From positions 1 to 64,000 of the forward strand of contig CACYRK010000012.1 of the NCBI GenBank assembly GCA_902776835.1: a stretch of 64,000 nucleotides of DNA, written 5' to 3'. The notes beneath the pieces are model-generated. The model saw only the letters and a program-made list of their open reading frames with translations, ran no database searches and was not told the origin of the DNA. A program made the translations under genes and the position numbers. Positions 47,101-54,935 of this stretch are shown here, in pieces. Source of the stretch: an uncultured Bacteroidales bacterium (GTDB lineage: Bacteria; Bacteroidota; Bacteroidia; Bacteroidales; Muribaculaceae). Every line of letters starts with the position of its first letter. Position 1 is the first letter of the stretch.

Positions 47101-47301
47101 GGGATTTACTTTGATGGAAAAGTTGCCGTCAAAGTCGGTCACTGTACCGTTGCTGGTACCTTTCTCGATCACTGATGCACCGATGATGGTTTCACCCGTC
47201 TCATCGATTACTGTGCCAGTGATCTCGCTTTGCGCATACATTATTAAACTGCAGGCAAACACGAGAGTTAAACTCAACAGAAATCTTTTAGGTTTTCTCA
47301 T
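44191..47301 (-). CDS. SusC/RagA-family TonB-dependent outer-membrane transporter
   Basis: 1036 residues. A signal peptide ends near SLIMYAQ. Residues about 24-100 form a carboxypeptidase-D regulatory-like domain ([21 protein letters not shown]). A TonB box region and plug domain follow ([75 protein letters not shown]), and then a 22-strand barrel ending in [11 protein letters not shown], the usual aromatic C-terminus. It imports fructan fragments through the outer membrane with SusD. It is the first gene of an operon that runs to the fructokinase at 35624. Confidence 0.96.
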   Translation of the reverse strand: [1036 protein letters not shown]

Positions 47302-47349
47302 TCTTGCTTGGTTTTGATTAGTACGTTAATTATATAAGTATTTTGTTGG

Positions 47350-47357
47350 CAAAGATA
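47350..47357 (-). promoter_or_regulatory. -7 promoter box for the fructan operon
   Basis: Read on the minus strand the sequence is TATCTTTG, a match to TAnnTTTG, giving a start of transcription about 40 bases before the susC ATG. A TTTTG word is 16 bases further upstream, a little closer than the usual spacing for the -33 element. Confidence 0.55.
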
Positions 47358-47474
47358 AATGATTGAATTGCAGCAAAATATAAGAAATAGTTCTTAAGGT
47401 ATTAAAATTGTTTCAGTGTAACATATTTGATAGGCAATGAACTAATTTTGCTCTTTTTCTTCGGGATATCTCCT

Positions 47475-47482
47475 TACCTTTG
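47475..47482 (+). promoter_or_regulatory. -7 promoter box for the structured RNA candidate
   Basis: TACCTTTG on the plus strand matches TAnnTTTG. A TTTG lies at 47447-47450, 24 bases upstream, a few bases beyond the ideal spacing. The predicted RNA start is near 47489. Confidence 0.45.
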
Positions 47483-47489
47483 TGATACA

Positions 47490-47655
47490 AAAATAAAAGG
47501 TGTGGACTCAAGACACTTCACTTTCGAACCAGGTCTGCGACAACCGTGAGAATAGATGAAATGTCGGTCCACACCATTATTATGATAATATGGTGGTACC
47601 CTGAACTCTCTATTCTCATCTAACCAAGGTCGCAGTTTGGTTCTGAAAAGAGTCA
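47490..47655 (+). ncRNA. Structured RNA candidate, 6S-like long imperfect hairpin
   Basis: Nested inverted repeats form one long rod: GACTC 505-509 with GAGTC 650-654, GAACCA 526-531 with TGGTTC 638-643, CTGCGAC 535-541 with GTCGCAG 629-635, GAGAATAG 548-555 with CTATTCTC 610-617, GGT 566-568 with ACC 598-600, and CACCAT 572-577 with ATGGTG 590-595 (add 47000 to each). Asymmetric bubbles separate the helices, in particular 16 against 6 bases near the base of the rod. Size (about 160 nt), rod shape and bubble resemble 6S RNA. A perfect alternative pairing, GGTGTGGAC 499-507 with GTCCACACC 567-575, would disrupt the tip. Strand is chosen from the -7 box. No protein frame fits. The family is not confirmed. 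Confidence 0.5.
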
Positions 47656-47823
47656 GTAACTCATTTTGCCAATATGTTAGCGCCCAATCTTGAGCGTGTG
47701 CGCAAATTTAATAACTTTCCTTTAATTACAAAAATATTACAACGAAAAACTAAACTTTTTGTCTAAATCAAAATAAAAACAGCGAAAAAATTAACAATAT
47801 TGCTCATTTAGGCTTGTTCCGGA

Positions 47824-50016
47824 TTACTTCTTGCGGCTCTCGCCGGGCACTTTGCCATACTCATCCTTGTAGCACTTGGTGAAATAAGACGGCGAGGCGA
47901 AGCCTACCTTATATGCTATCTCACTGACGGTCATATCGGTGCTGGTGAGCAACTGATGGGCGGCCTGCAGGCGTGCCTTGCGCAGCAAGTCCACGGGGGT
48001 GCTGCCGGTGATGGCTTTCACCTTGCGATACATCTGCACTCGGCTCAGTCCCATCTCGCGGCTCAGGTCCTCGACGCTCAACTCGCTGTTGCCCATCTGG
48101 CTCTCGACGATGGTTTTGAAGCGCTCGATGAAGGGGTCGGCGACATAGTCGGTGGCGGCCGACGACGGCTCCTTGGCGACCTCGGCCGCCGGTTTGGTGC
48201 TCCACAGGTCCTTCAACTGATGACGGCTCTGGAGCAGGTTGGCAATGCGCGCGAGCAGCAAATCGCTCGAGAATGGCTTCGTGATATAGGCGTCGGCGCC
48301 ACTCTCGTAGCCTTCAATCTGGTGCTTGTTCAAGGCCCGCGCAGTGAGCAGAATCACCGGGATGTGACAAGTGATGATATTGGTCTTCACACGCTGGCAA
48401 AACTCCAGGCCGTTGGTGTTTGGCATCATCACGTCCGACACGATGATGTCGGGCACCTGCTCCTGCGCAACGATCTCGCCGTGCTGCCCGTCGCACGCCT
48501 CAAGCACCTTGTATTTTCCCTTGAGAATGGAGGTGAGATAGGCGCGAATGTCGGCATTGTCGTCAACAATCAGCACGGTTGACGCATTTTCGTCGAGGTC
48601 GTCGATGCTGGGAACGGTGTCAACCGGACGGTTCACCGTCAAGGCGTCGATTTCGTCGCCGTCGGTCGCACTGGTAGCCCCCACTTGCGCATCGAGCAAC
48701 TTGGAGATGAGTTTGGTTAGATGCCGTGTGTTGCGCCGCACAATGGCGAAGATGCCATTCGTCTCGTCGCTGGCATTCTGAATCTCGGGCGTGGCGGCAA
48801 GTTGCTCAAGCGGCCCCTCGATGAGGGTTAGCGGGGTGCGCAGTTCGTGGCTCACTTGCGTGTAGAAATCCAGTTGCTCGCGCTCCATCTGCCGGCGCTC
48901 ATCATGCAGTCGTGCCCGCTGCAGGAAATACATGTAAATGGCAAGCAGCGAAGTGAGCAACAAGGCGATCACCACCATGGCAAGCCAGGATATGGTGCGC
49001 TGGTCGCTAAGTTCACGCATATATCCGCTGGCCTTCTCGTGCAGGCGCTCGATGTTTTGCGACTGCCTGATCACCTCGTCGCTTTCGAGCATGAGCACGC
49101 GGGCATTGTCGTGGGTCACCAGTGCCGACATCAGTTTTGTCTCTTTCTTGTAAGGCTTGCCCTCCAGGATGTCGACCGCGAGTTGAAGCAGTTGGTCGCC
49201 ATGCGTTGGGTAAATGTATGAGGCCTCGAGCAGCGAGTCGCGCACGAGCCTGATGCCGCCGTCTTCGCCGGGCAGGCCGTCGATGCCACAAAACAGTGGC
49301 AGCGCCTTGCCTTTCTCGCTGAACGCCTTGCGGGCGCCCATTGCCGAGCGGTCGTTCATGCCGAACACCAAATCCACGTCGGCTCCGTCGTTGGCATCGA
49401 GCCATTGCTTCACTATTGAGTAGGCCGTGGGCTCGGTCCAGTCGCCCTGAAGGGTCGACACCACCTCGATGCCCGGATGCTGCGCTATGGCACTCACAAA
49501 GCCGTCGTGGCGCTCAATGGCCGGCGACGAGCCTTTAAGCCCCATCACCTCCATGATCTTTCCGCGCCCATTGAGCCTCGAGGCAATGTACTCGCCCATC
49601 AAGCGGCCCATCTCGTAGTTGTCGGCTCCCATGTAGGCCGTATATTTCTTGGAACTCGTCTTCCTCTCGAACACAATGACGGGGATGCCCTTGTCGTAGG
49701 CACGGTCGATGGCCGACGAGATTGTCGACACCTGATTGGGCGCAACAATCAGCAAGTCGATGCCCTGGTCAATGAGGCTGTCGATTTGCTGAATTTGACG
49801 CTCATCGCTATCGTAGGCCGCCACAAAACACAGGTCGACATTGTCGTGGAAATAGGCGCCAATCATCAATTCGGAATTTTGCTTGTTGCGCCATATGTCC
49901 TCGGAGCATTGTGAAACACCAATCTTGTACTTCTTTTCATTATGAGAGCAAGAAGCCAAAATTGATAGCATTAAAACAAGAATAATCCAATAAATATATT
50001 TCATGTTAATAATCAA
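47824..50016 (-). CDS. Hybrid two-component sensor for the fructan locus, lacking the kinase ATPase domain
   Basis: 730 residues. N-terminal signal/lipobox-like segment (LSILASCSH), then a type 1 periplasmic sugar-binding domain (about 28-315; KIGVSQCSEDIWRNKQN, LIDQGIDLLIVAPNQ, GIPVIVFERK, DLVFGMNDRSA). Transmembrane helix 341-365, HisKA helices 380-443 with His390 in SHELRTPL, a receiver domain 480-600 with Asp528 and Lys580, and an AraC-type DNA-binding domain about 625-730. The layout matches the fructose-sensing hybrid regulator of the Bacteroides thetaiotaomicron levan locus, except that the HATPase_c domain expected between residues 443 and 480 is absent: no N, G1, F or G2 box is seen. 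It cannot autophosphorylate on its own. It is encoded next to susC on the same strand. Confidence 0.88.
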   Translation of the reverse strand: MIINMKYIYWIILVLMLSILASCSHNEKKYKIGVSQCSEDIWRNKQNSELMIGAYFHDNVDLCFVAAYDSDERQIQQIDSLIDQGIDLLIVAPNQVSTISSAIDRAYDKGIPVIVFERKTSSKKYTAYMGADNYEMGRLMGEYIASRLNGRGKIMEVMGLKGSSPAIERHDGFVSAIAQHPGIEVVSTLQGDWTEPTAYSIVKQWLDANDGADVDLVFGMNDRSAMGARKAFSEKGKALPLFCGIDGLPGEDGGIRLVRDSLLEASYIYPTHGDQLLQLAVDILEGKPYKKETKLMSALVTHDNARVLMLESDEVIRQSQNIERLHEKASGYMRELSDQRTISWLAMVVIALLLTSLLAIYMYFLQRARLHDERRQMEREQLDFYTQVSHELRTPLTLIEGPLEQLAATPEIQNASDETNGIFAIVRRNTRHLTKLISKLLDAQVGATSATDGDEIDALTVNRPVDTVPSIDDLDENASTVLIVDDNADIRAYLTSILKGKYKVLEACDGQHGEIVAQEQVPDIIVSDVMMPNTNGLEFCQRVKTNIITCHIPVILLTARALNKHQIEGYESGADAYITKPFSSDLLLARIANLLQSRHQLKDLWSTKPAAEVAKEPSSAATDYVADPFIERFKTIVESQMGNSELSVEDLSREMGLSRVQMYRKVKAITGSTPVDLLRKARLQAAHQLLTSTDMTVSEIAYKVGFASPSYFTKCYKDEYGKVPGESRKK

Positions 50017-50172
50017 ACATAAACTTTATACGACTTTTGGAGTGCAAATTTCTCAAAAATTCCATAATATTCCAAATTTATCAAATAAAAAACACTATTT
50101 TCCCAACTCAACAACATTTACGGCGCCCAGCGAATAACACCATCAAAAATGGAGAGGCCGGCAAAACGAAAA

Positions 50173-50200
50173 ATCGCAAGCAGCCGTAACTACTTGCGAT
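50173..50200 (-). terminator. Terminator downstream of the BadF-type kinase gene
   Basis: ATCGCAAG (50173-50180) and CTTGCGAT (50193-50200) form a perfect 8-bp stem. On the minus strand it is followed by TTTTTCGTTTTG. Two further small inverted repeats lie between it and the gene: TTTGGTA-T-TACCAAA at 50209-50223 and TTATGCT-TTG-AGCATAA at 50226-50242. Confidence 0.65.
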
Positions 50201-50244
50201 ATTCGTATTTTGGTATTACCAAAGATTATGCTTTGAGCATAAGA

Positions 50245-51102
50245 TTATTCTTTTGAGTGGAAGGTGACCAAGCCGGGCATGGAGTTGCGCACGATTTTCT
50301 GCACCGTGACGGCGTGGCGCGTGGCCACGTTGAGCAGAATCTCGCTATAGGCCGTGGCAATTGCGCCGACGAAACTCACCGGCATGTCGTGGCAATTCTC
50401 ATACTGCAGCACGTTGCGCACAAAGAAGCGGTTGAGTTCGTTGTAGATCAGTGTCTTCACATAGTCGCTGTCGAGGTTGTCCGAGAGGAAGAACGAGTAG
50501 GTGCGCAGGTTGCGGTTGGCGTTGGCGTTGTTGTAGACGGCATCCATGATGTCGTCGGCCGTGACGCGGAACTCCTCGTAGAACTTGTCGGCAAGTTCTT
50601 TGGGCGCGATGCCCTTCATCACGTCGCCCAAGAACAGGCGTCCCAGCGCGGCACCACTGCCCTCGTCACCCAGGATGTAACCCAGCGAACGCACGTTTTT
50701 CTGGATGTCGTTGCCGTCGTAGTAGCAGGAGTTGCTACCGGTGCCCAGGATGCACGCCAGACCCGGCTCGTGGATGAGCAGGCCGCGTGCCGCACCCAGC
50801 AAGTCGCTCATCACGGTCACAGGCGTTTTAAACTGGGCCACGAGCGACGACTCCACGACTTTGGTTTTCTCGGCATTAGAACACCCGGCACCATAGAAGT
50901 AGACGTGTCCCCAACGGCGTTTGAAAAATATTTCGGGCAACTCGAGGCGAATGATATGACTTATCTCCCTCCTGGAGAGGAAGTATGGATTCAAACCTGT
51001 GGTGATGGCGTTCTCTATGATCACGCCATTCTCCACAAGAGCCCATTCGGTTCGCATCGAACTGCTCTCAGCAATGAGGATTGTATGTTGACCGCCAGCC
51101 AT
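50245..51102 (-). CDS. Diverged BadF-type kinase paralogue
   Basis: 285 residues, similar over its full length to the murK-like gene at 20411-21259 (shared GTGSNSCYYDG, LGYILGDEGSGAALG, FFVRNVxxYxN, SFVGAIA). The N-terminal phosphate motif has changed: IAESSSMRTEW replaces IADCGSTKIDW, so the metal-binding Asp is Glu and the Gly and Thr are lost. The C-terminal ATP-binding elements are intact. It may be an inactive or altered-specificity kinase, perhaps a sugar-binding sensor. It stands alone between the fructan sensor and an amidase module. Confidence 0.75.
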   Translation of the reverse strand: MAGGQHTILIAESSSMRTEWALVENGVIIENAITTGLNPYFLSRREISHIIRLELPEIFFKRRWGHVYFYGAGCSNAEKTKVVESSLVAQFKTPVTVMSDLLGAARGLLIHEPGLACILGTGSNSCYYDGNDIQKNVRSLGYILGDEGSGAALGRLFLGDVMKGIAPKELADKFYEEFRVTADDIMDAVYNNANANRNLRTYSFFLSDNLDSDYVKTLIYNELNRFFVRNVLQYENCHDMPVSFVGAIATAYSEILLNVATRHAVTVQKIVRNSMPGLVTFHSKE

Positions 51103-51304
51103 AGTATACAGTTAATTTTTGTATCTTGATATTAACAAGGTTGCTTAAAGTGTTAAAATCACTTGATTCTTTATGCAAAATTAATGCTAAAAGCAAAAAG
51201 GAGTGCTTTCACATTACAACAAAGTGCGAAAAATACAGATAATTTAACCATTAAGCAGATATTTTAACAATAATTGTATGCAACTCGCTGGAAATTAACC
51301 TCTA

Positions 51305-51366
51305 CAGCCACTGTAAAACAACTATAGTCACTATAGAAACTATATTGGATATTACTATAGTGGCTG
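51305..51366. repeat. Cluster of ACTATAG repeats inside an 8-bp inverted repeat
   Basis: ACTATAG occurs at 51321-51327, 51330-51336 and 51354-51360, with a partial copy near 51340. The cluster is enclosed by CAGCCACT (51305-51312) and AGTGGCTG (51359-51366). It lies about 200-260 bases upstream of the diverged kinase gene and downstream of the amidase gene. The rest of the 51103-51465 gap is AT-rich. Confidence 0.6.
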
Positions 51367-51380
51367 GCGGTAAAAAAGAT

Positions 51381-51420
51381 GCGAATTACACGTTGCGGAA
51401 TCGCAAAGCGTGTAATTCGC
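51381..51420 (-). terminator. Terminator downstream of the amidase gene
   Basis: GCGAATTACACG (51381-51392) and CGTGTAATTCGC (51409-51420) form a perfect 12-bp stem. On the minus strand it is followed by ATCTTTTTTACC, 45 bases past the amidase stop. Confidence 0.8.
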
Positions 51421-51465
51421 ACTTTTTCATTGCGGTGCGCCACAGTTTTGGGCGCTACCGGGGCA

Positions 51466-53889
51466 TCAATGCACCACTACCACCTTGTGCGTGCTTACCA
51501 GACCGTTGACGTAGACCTTGAAGACGTAGGTGCCGGCGGCTATGCCGGTGACATTGATGTAGTTCGCGCCGTTGCGGGCCACGAGTTGGCCATTCATGCC
51601 GTAAAGTTCCACGCCACGGATGTAACCGGCGGCGCTGGCCACGATATAGTCGCTCGAGGGATTGGGCTGAACGGTGACGCCGGCCAGCGTAGTCTCGCTG
51701 ACTCCCGACTCGAAGATTTCGCCCTCGCTCCACAGCACATCGTCGAGGATGAGTTTGCCTGTCAAGCCCATATTCTTGGCATAGCCCTGAGTGTGATGCT
51801 TCACAGCGAAGCCCTTAAGGCGGAAGGTGCCACGGTTCTCAACCGGGCACTTCACGAAGCGCCAGCCGTGGTAGTCGATGTCGCCAAGCGAGAGGTCGAA
51901 GTCGTCGCCGTCGCCATCCACAGCCTCGAAGCAGGCCAACAACTCATTGCAACTCATGTCGCCGTCGATGTGCAGCATGATGGTGTCGCCTGCCGTGAAC
52001 TGTTGCTCCAGGGGTTCGGCAAACGAGGCCGTTGCCACAGGCTCATCGTCCTCGGCATCAAATTCATATGCCAACTGCATGGCCTTGCTGCCAAACAGAT
52101 GGGTCGTCACAGCCGTGACTTTGGCGTTGACATTGCTGCCGCCGGTGGTGATGCCGTCGACCTGCTCGCCGTCGTAAATCACCTGCTCAGCCTTGGCCTC
52201 GCCGGCATCCACAGCGACAAACTCGTGGTCGATTTCTTCGGCCAGGTGAATACCGTCCATATCCTGCACCCAGCGCTCTACGTAGAGGCGATATTTCTCA
52301 CCCACATTGAAGTCGTTGGCCATCGGCAAGCGCACAAAACCGTAAGGCGAGGTAGAATTGCCACACTTGAGTTGGCGGCGGTTATAGCCCAGTTCGTTGC
52401 CGTTCTTGTCGTAGACGTGGAAGTTGTCGTAAACGTTGAGGCCATTGACTTGTGCATCGGTGCGCAACTCGATGATGGGCGACTTATAGTGCACCGCCAC
52501 ATCCTCGCGCGGGAAGAGCGCGGTAACGGCCATGTGATTGCGTTCTTGAGTGGTGAATCCCATGGTGAAATCATGCTCCATGGCTGTGCCTCCGGCATGC
52601 TCGGCACTGGCGCGCACCGTGACGGTGTAGTGCGTATTCACGTCGTAAGCGTCGGTGGGCGTGAAGACGAGGCGATAGTTAGTGTCTTCCCAGGTAAACG
52701 AGCCCTCGACGGCAGGCGAAATCTCAAATGCCGCCTCGGTGCTGGGAATGTCCATGTCCCAGTTGAAGTTGATAACCACGGGCGTGTTGCACAGCACCGG
52801 GTCGTCGCCGTCGTTCCACACGGGCGAGTAACTGACCACCTCGGGCGGGGTGTTGCGCACCTTCTTCAGGTCGAAGTTGCAGTAGGTAACAGCGTTGGCG
52901 GTCACCTCCACGATTTTGGTCTGCGTGAAGTGCTCAGGCTCTGAGACTTCGACTTTGTACTGTCCCGGATCCAAATACTTGAAGAGGTAGATGCCGTTTT
53001 GCAGTTGGTCGGTCGTGGTGGTTGCCAACTCGTTGTCGTAGAGGTCAAGCAATCGCACCGTGGCACCGTTGATAGGCTGACGCGCGTCGGCCCCGTGCAT
53101 GACGTAGGTTGCCGTGCGCATCACGCGCTCGTCGCGCAGGTTACCGGTGATGATGCCTTGCGGCAGAGTCTCGCTGTAGCCAAAGAAGTTGTCGGCGCCT
53201 ATCGAGAAGTTGAAGCCCTCCACCCAGTCGTAGTCGTGGTTAATCAGGCGATAAGTCTCGGGGATATAGTCGTGGAACGAGCCCTCGTCGAGCATCGAGA
53301 TGGCATTGTTGCCACGCAGCACGCCCAGTCCCTGATTGTTCCACTGCGGGTAGAACGACCAGTCGCCACGCGTGGCGTAGTTGCTGGTCCACACGGTGCT
53401 CTGGTTCTGGTAGAGCACCTTCACCAACTCCAGCGCGAGACGGTCGCTCTCGGGCACGATGGGCTGGTTGTCGGGGCCGCGATACAGACCCAGCGGGAAG
53501 TTGATGCGATAGTTTTCGCCGGCACCAGTGGCGTTGCTGTGAATCGAGTAGAACACATCGGCGCCACTCTGGTTACACAGGGCAACGATGGTCGACAGCG
53601 CCAGGTCGTTCGACGTTTGGTTAGCCAGGCGCGAGATGCTCGTGGTGTAGCCTTTCTTGCGAAGCACCTCCTGCAAGGCGAAGCCTTTCCACAGGTTGGA
53701 GTTTGACTCCCAGAAGCCCGCCGTGTCGCCCGAGGCAAAGGGCGGCACCACCACGTTGCGGTCGTCGCTGTCGTGGCCGCCGTGGCCGGGGTTGATGTAG
53801 ATGTGCGGCATGTCCTGCGCTGCCGCCTTGACGCCCATTCCCATCACGAGCGCCATCAGTAACAAACTAAAGAAGTAGAAACGTTTCAT
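51466..53889 (-). CDS. Secreted N-acetylmuramoyl-L-alanine amidase with Ig-like domains and T9SS tail
   Basis: 807 residues. A signal peptide ends near GVKAAAQ. Amidase_3 domain, residues 28-260: zinc ligands His36 (NPGHGGHD), Glu61 and His117 (YSIHSNA), and catalytic Glu202 (SMLDEGSFHDY). A carboxypeptidase-regulatory-like beta domain (about 280-340) and Ig-like domains (Big_5 type, PVVINFNWDMDIPSTEAAFEISP) follow. The C-terminus (VQPNPSSDYIVASAAG... GIAAGTYVFKVYVNG) is a T9SS type A sorting tail, so the enzyme should reach the surface. It cuts the MurNAc to L-Ala bond of peptidoglycan. It is 17 bases downstream of a beta-propeller gene and paralogous to 54936-56045. Confidence 0.88.
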   Translation of the reverse strand: MKRFYFFSLLLMALVMGMGVKAAAQDMPHIYINPGHGGHDSDDRNVVVPPFASGDTAGFWESNSNLWKGFALQEVLRKKGYTTSISRLANQTSNDLALSTIVALCNQSGADVFYSIHSNATGAGENYRINFPLGLYRGPDNQPIVPESDRLALELVKVLYQNQSTVWTSNYATRGDWSFYPQWNNQGLGVLRGNNAISMLDEGSFHDYIPETYRLINHDYDWVEGFNFSIGADNFFGYSETLPQGIITGNLRDERVMRTATYVMHGADARQPINGATVRLLDLYDNELATTTTDQLQNGIYLFKYLDPGQYKVEVSEPEHFTQTKIVEVTANAVTYCNFDLKKVRNTPPEVVSYSPVWNDGDDPVLCNTPVVINFNWDMDIPSTEAAFEISPAVEGSFTWEDTNYRLVFTPTDAYDVNTHYTVTVRASAEHAGGTAMEHDFTMGFTTQERNHMAVTALFPREDVAVHYKSPIIELRTDAQVNGLNVYDNFHVYDKNGNELGYNRRQLKCGNSTSPYGFVRLPMANDFNVGEKYRLYVERWVQDMDGIHLAEEIDHEFVAVDAGEAKAEQVIYDGEQVDGITTGGSNVNAKVTAVTTHLFGSKAMQLAYEFDAEDDEPVATASFAEPLEQQFTAGDTIMLHIDGDMSCNELLACFEAVDGDGDDFDLSLGDIDYHGWRFVKCPVENRGTFRLKGFAVKHHTQGYAKNMGLTGKLILDDVLWSEGEIFESGVSETTLAGVTVQPNPSSDYIVASAAGYIRGVELYGMNGQLVARNGANYINVTGIAAGTYVFKVYVNGLVSTHKVVVVH

Positions 53890-53906
53890 AGTGTCGTGTG
53901 GGTGTT

Positions 53907-54794
53907 TTATTGTTGAATGTTGATTTTCATTAATGTCAGGTTGCCATCGATAGTGGTGTAGACAATCTTGCCACCGCCCGCTGTGGGCTGCATGGTCATG
54001 GAAGTGGGGCGCGTAAGTTCGTGCTTATAGGTACCGTCGGCCTTGAGCAGCAAGATTTGCGACGAGGTGAACTGCCGGCCGTCGTCGGTGGTGTTTTGTG
54101 CCACTAGATAGTTGTCGTCGTACCAGCATGGCATCTCATAGTTGCCGAGTCGAGCAAGCACATTGCCGTTGAGGTCGATGATTATGATGCCTTGCTCGGC
54201 GGCAAAGAAAGCCACTCGCTGTCCGTCGGGCGACAGCGAAGCCCACAGGTAACCGGCCCATGACTCGACGGGCGAGAAGCGGCGCTCACGGCCGGCGATG
54301 TCGATAATCACCTCGCTGCCCTGGGTGTACACCGCGGTGCCCACCGCCTTTGCGCTGCTGTAGTTGCGGGCACGGCTCTTCATCGCCCCGCCGCGCGTTG
54401 CCGCCACAGGCTGCATGGGGCCATGCTGCGCCTCCAGAACCACCGCACTGCGGCCTGTAGCCTGGTCGTAGCGGTGACCGGTGCGGTAAATCAGTTTGTT
54501 CTCGCGACGCTCCTGCGACACGTAGTAGATGCTGCCGTCGCCGCCAAACACGGCGCCGTAGCCCGCACCAGGCTCGTCGCTCACGCGCGTCACGGCACGT
54601 GTTCCGAAATCGTAGAGGTTCAGCCCCTGCGTACTCTCGCTGGTGAACAGCAGTTGCTCACCGTCGTGGCTGAGGACAGGATAGTAGGCCGGCCCCTCGA
54701 CCGGCAACAGGCGCGACTGCTCAGTGACAGTCACGCGCTGGGCAACAGCCACCAGTGCCCAGCCTACCATCAATGCAAAGAAGATGCGTTTCAT
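53907..54794 (-). CDS. Exported TolB/PD40-type beta-propeller protein (copy 1)
   Basis: 295 residues with a signal peptide (MKRIFFALMVGWALVAVAQ). Repeated PD40 strands are visible: YYPVLSHDGEQLLFTSES, GAVFGGDGSIYYVSQER, LWASLSPDGQRVAFFAAEQG, QPTAGGGKIVYTTIDGN. It resembles a WD40/TolB-like periplasmic propeller, used for protein or ligand binding rather than catalysis. It is upstream of the amidase by 17 bases, and a second propeller-amidase pair lies next to it (54936-56941), so a shared function with the amidase is likely. Confidence 0.8.
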   Translation of the reverse strand: MKRIFFALMVGWALVAVAQRVTVTEQSRLLPVEGPAYYPVLSHDGEQLLFTSESTQGLNLYDFGTRAVTRVSDEPGAGYGAVFGGDGSIYYVSQERRENKLIYRTGHRYDQATGRSAVVLEAQHGPMQPVAATRGGAMKSRARNYSSAKAVGTAVYTQGSEVIIDIAGRERRFSPVESWAGYLWASLSPDGQRVAFFAAEQGIIIIDLNGNVLARLGNYEMPCWYDDNYLVAQNTTDDGRQFTSSQILLLKADGTYKHELTRPTSMTMQPTAGGGKIVYTTIDGNLTLMKINIQQ

Positions 54795-54853
54795 AGTCTA
54801 TATCGTTAAATAGTTGAATTTTCCCTTGTCGTGGCGCAAATTTACAACAAAAA

Positions 54854-54887
54854 AAGCAAAACGCCCAATAAAATGAACGTTTTGCTT
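54854..54887 (-). terminator. Terminator downstream of the second amidase gene
   Basis: AAGCAAAACG (54854-54863) pairs with CGTTTTGCTT (54878-54887). On the minus strand the stem runs into TTTTTTTGTTGT. It lies about 50 bases past the stop of the 54936-56045 gene. Confidence 0.75.
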
Positions 54888-54935
54888 TATTATCATTAAA
54901 TTTTCTGGATTTTCGCCCGTTGCCTTCCGAGGAAA

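Noticed and set aside
47490..47655. A tmRNA or SRP RNA at the structured region.
   Set aside because: No tRNA-like end, tag frame or SRP GNAR loop could be found. The single rod with bubbles fits 6S-like RNA better.
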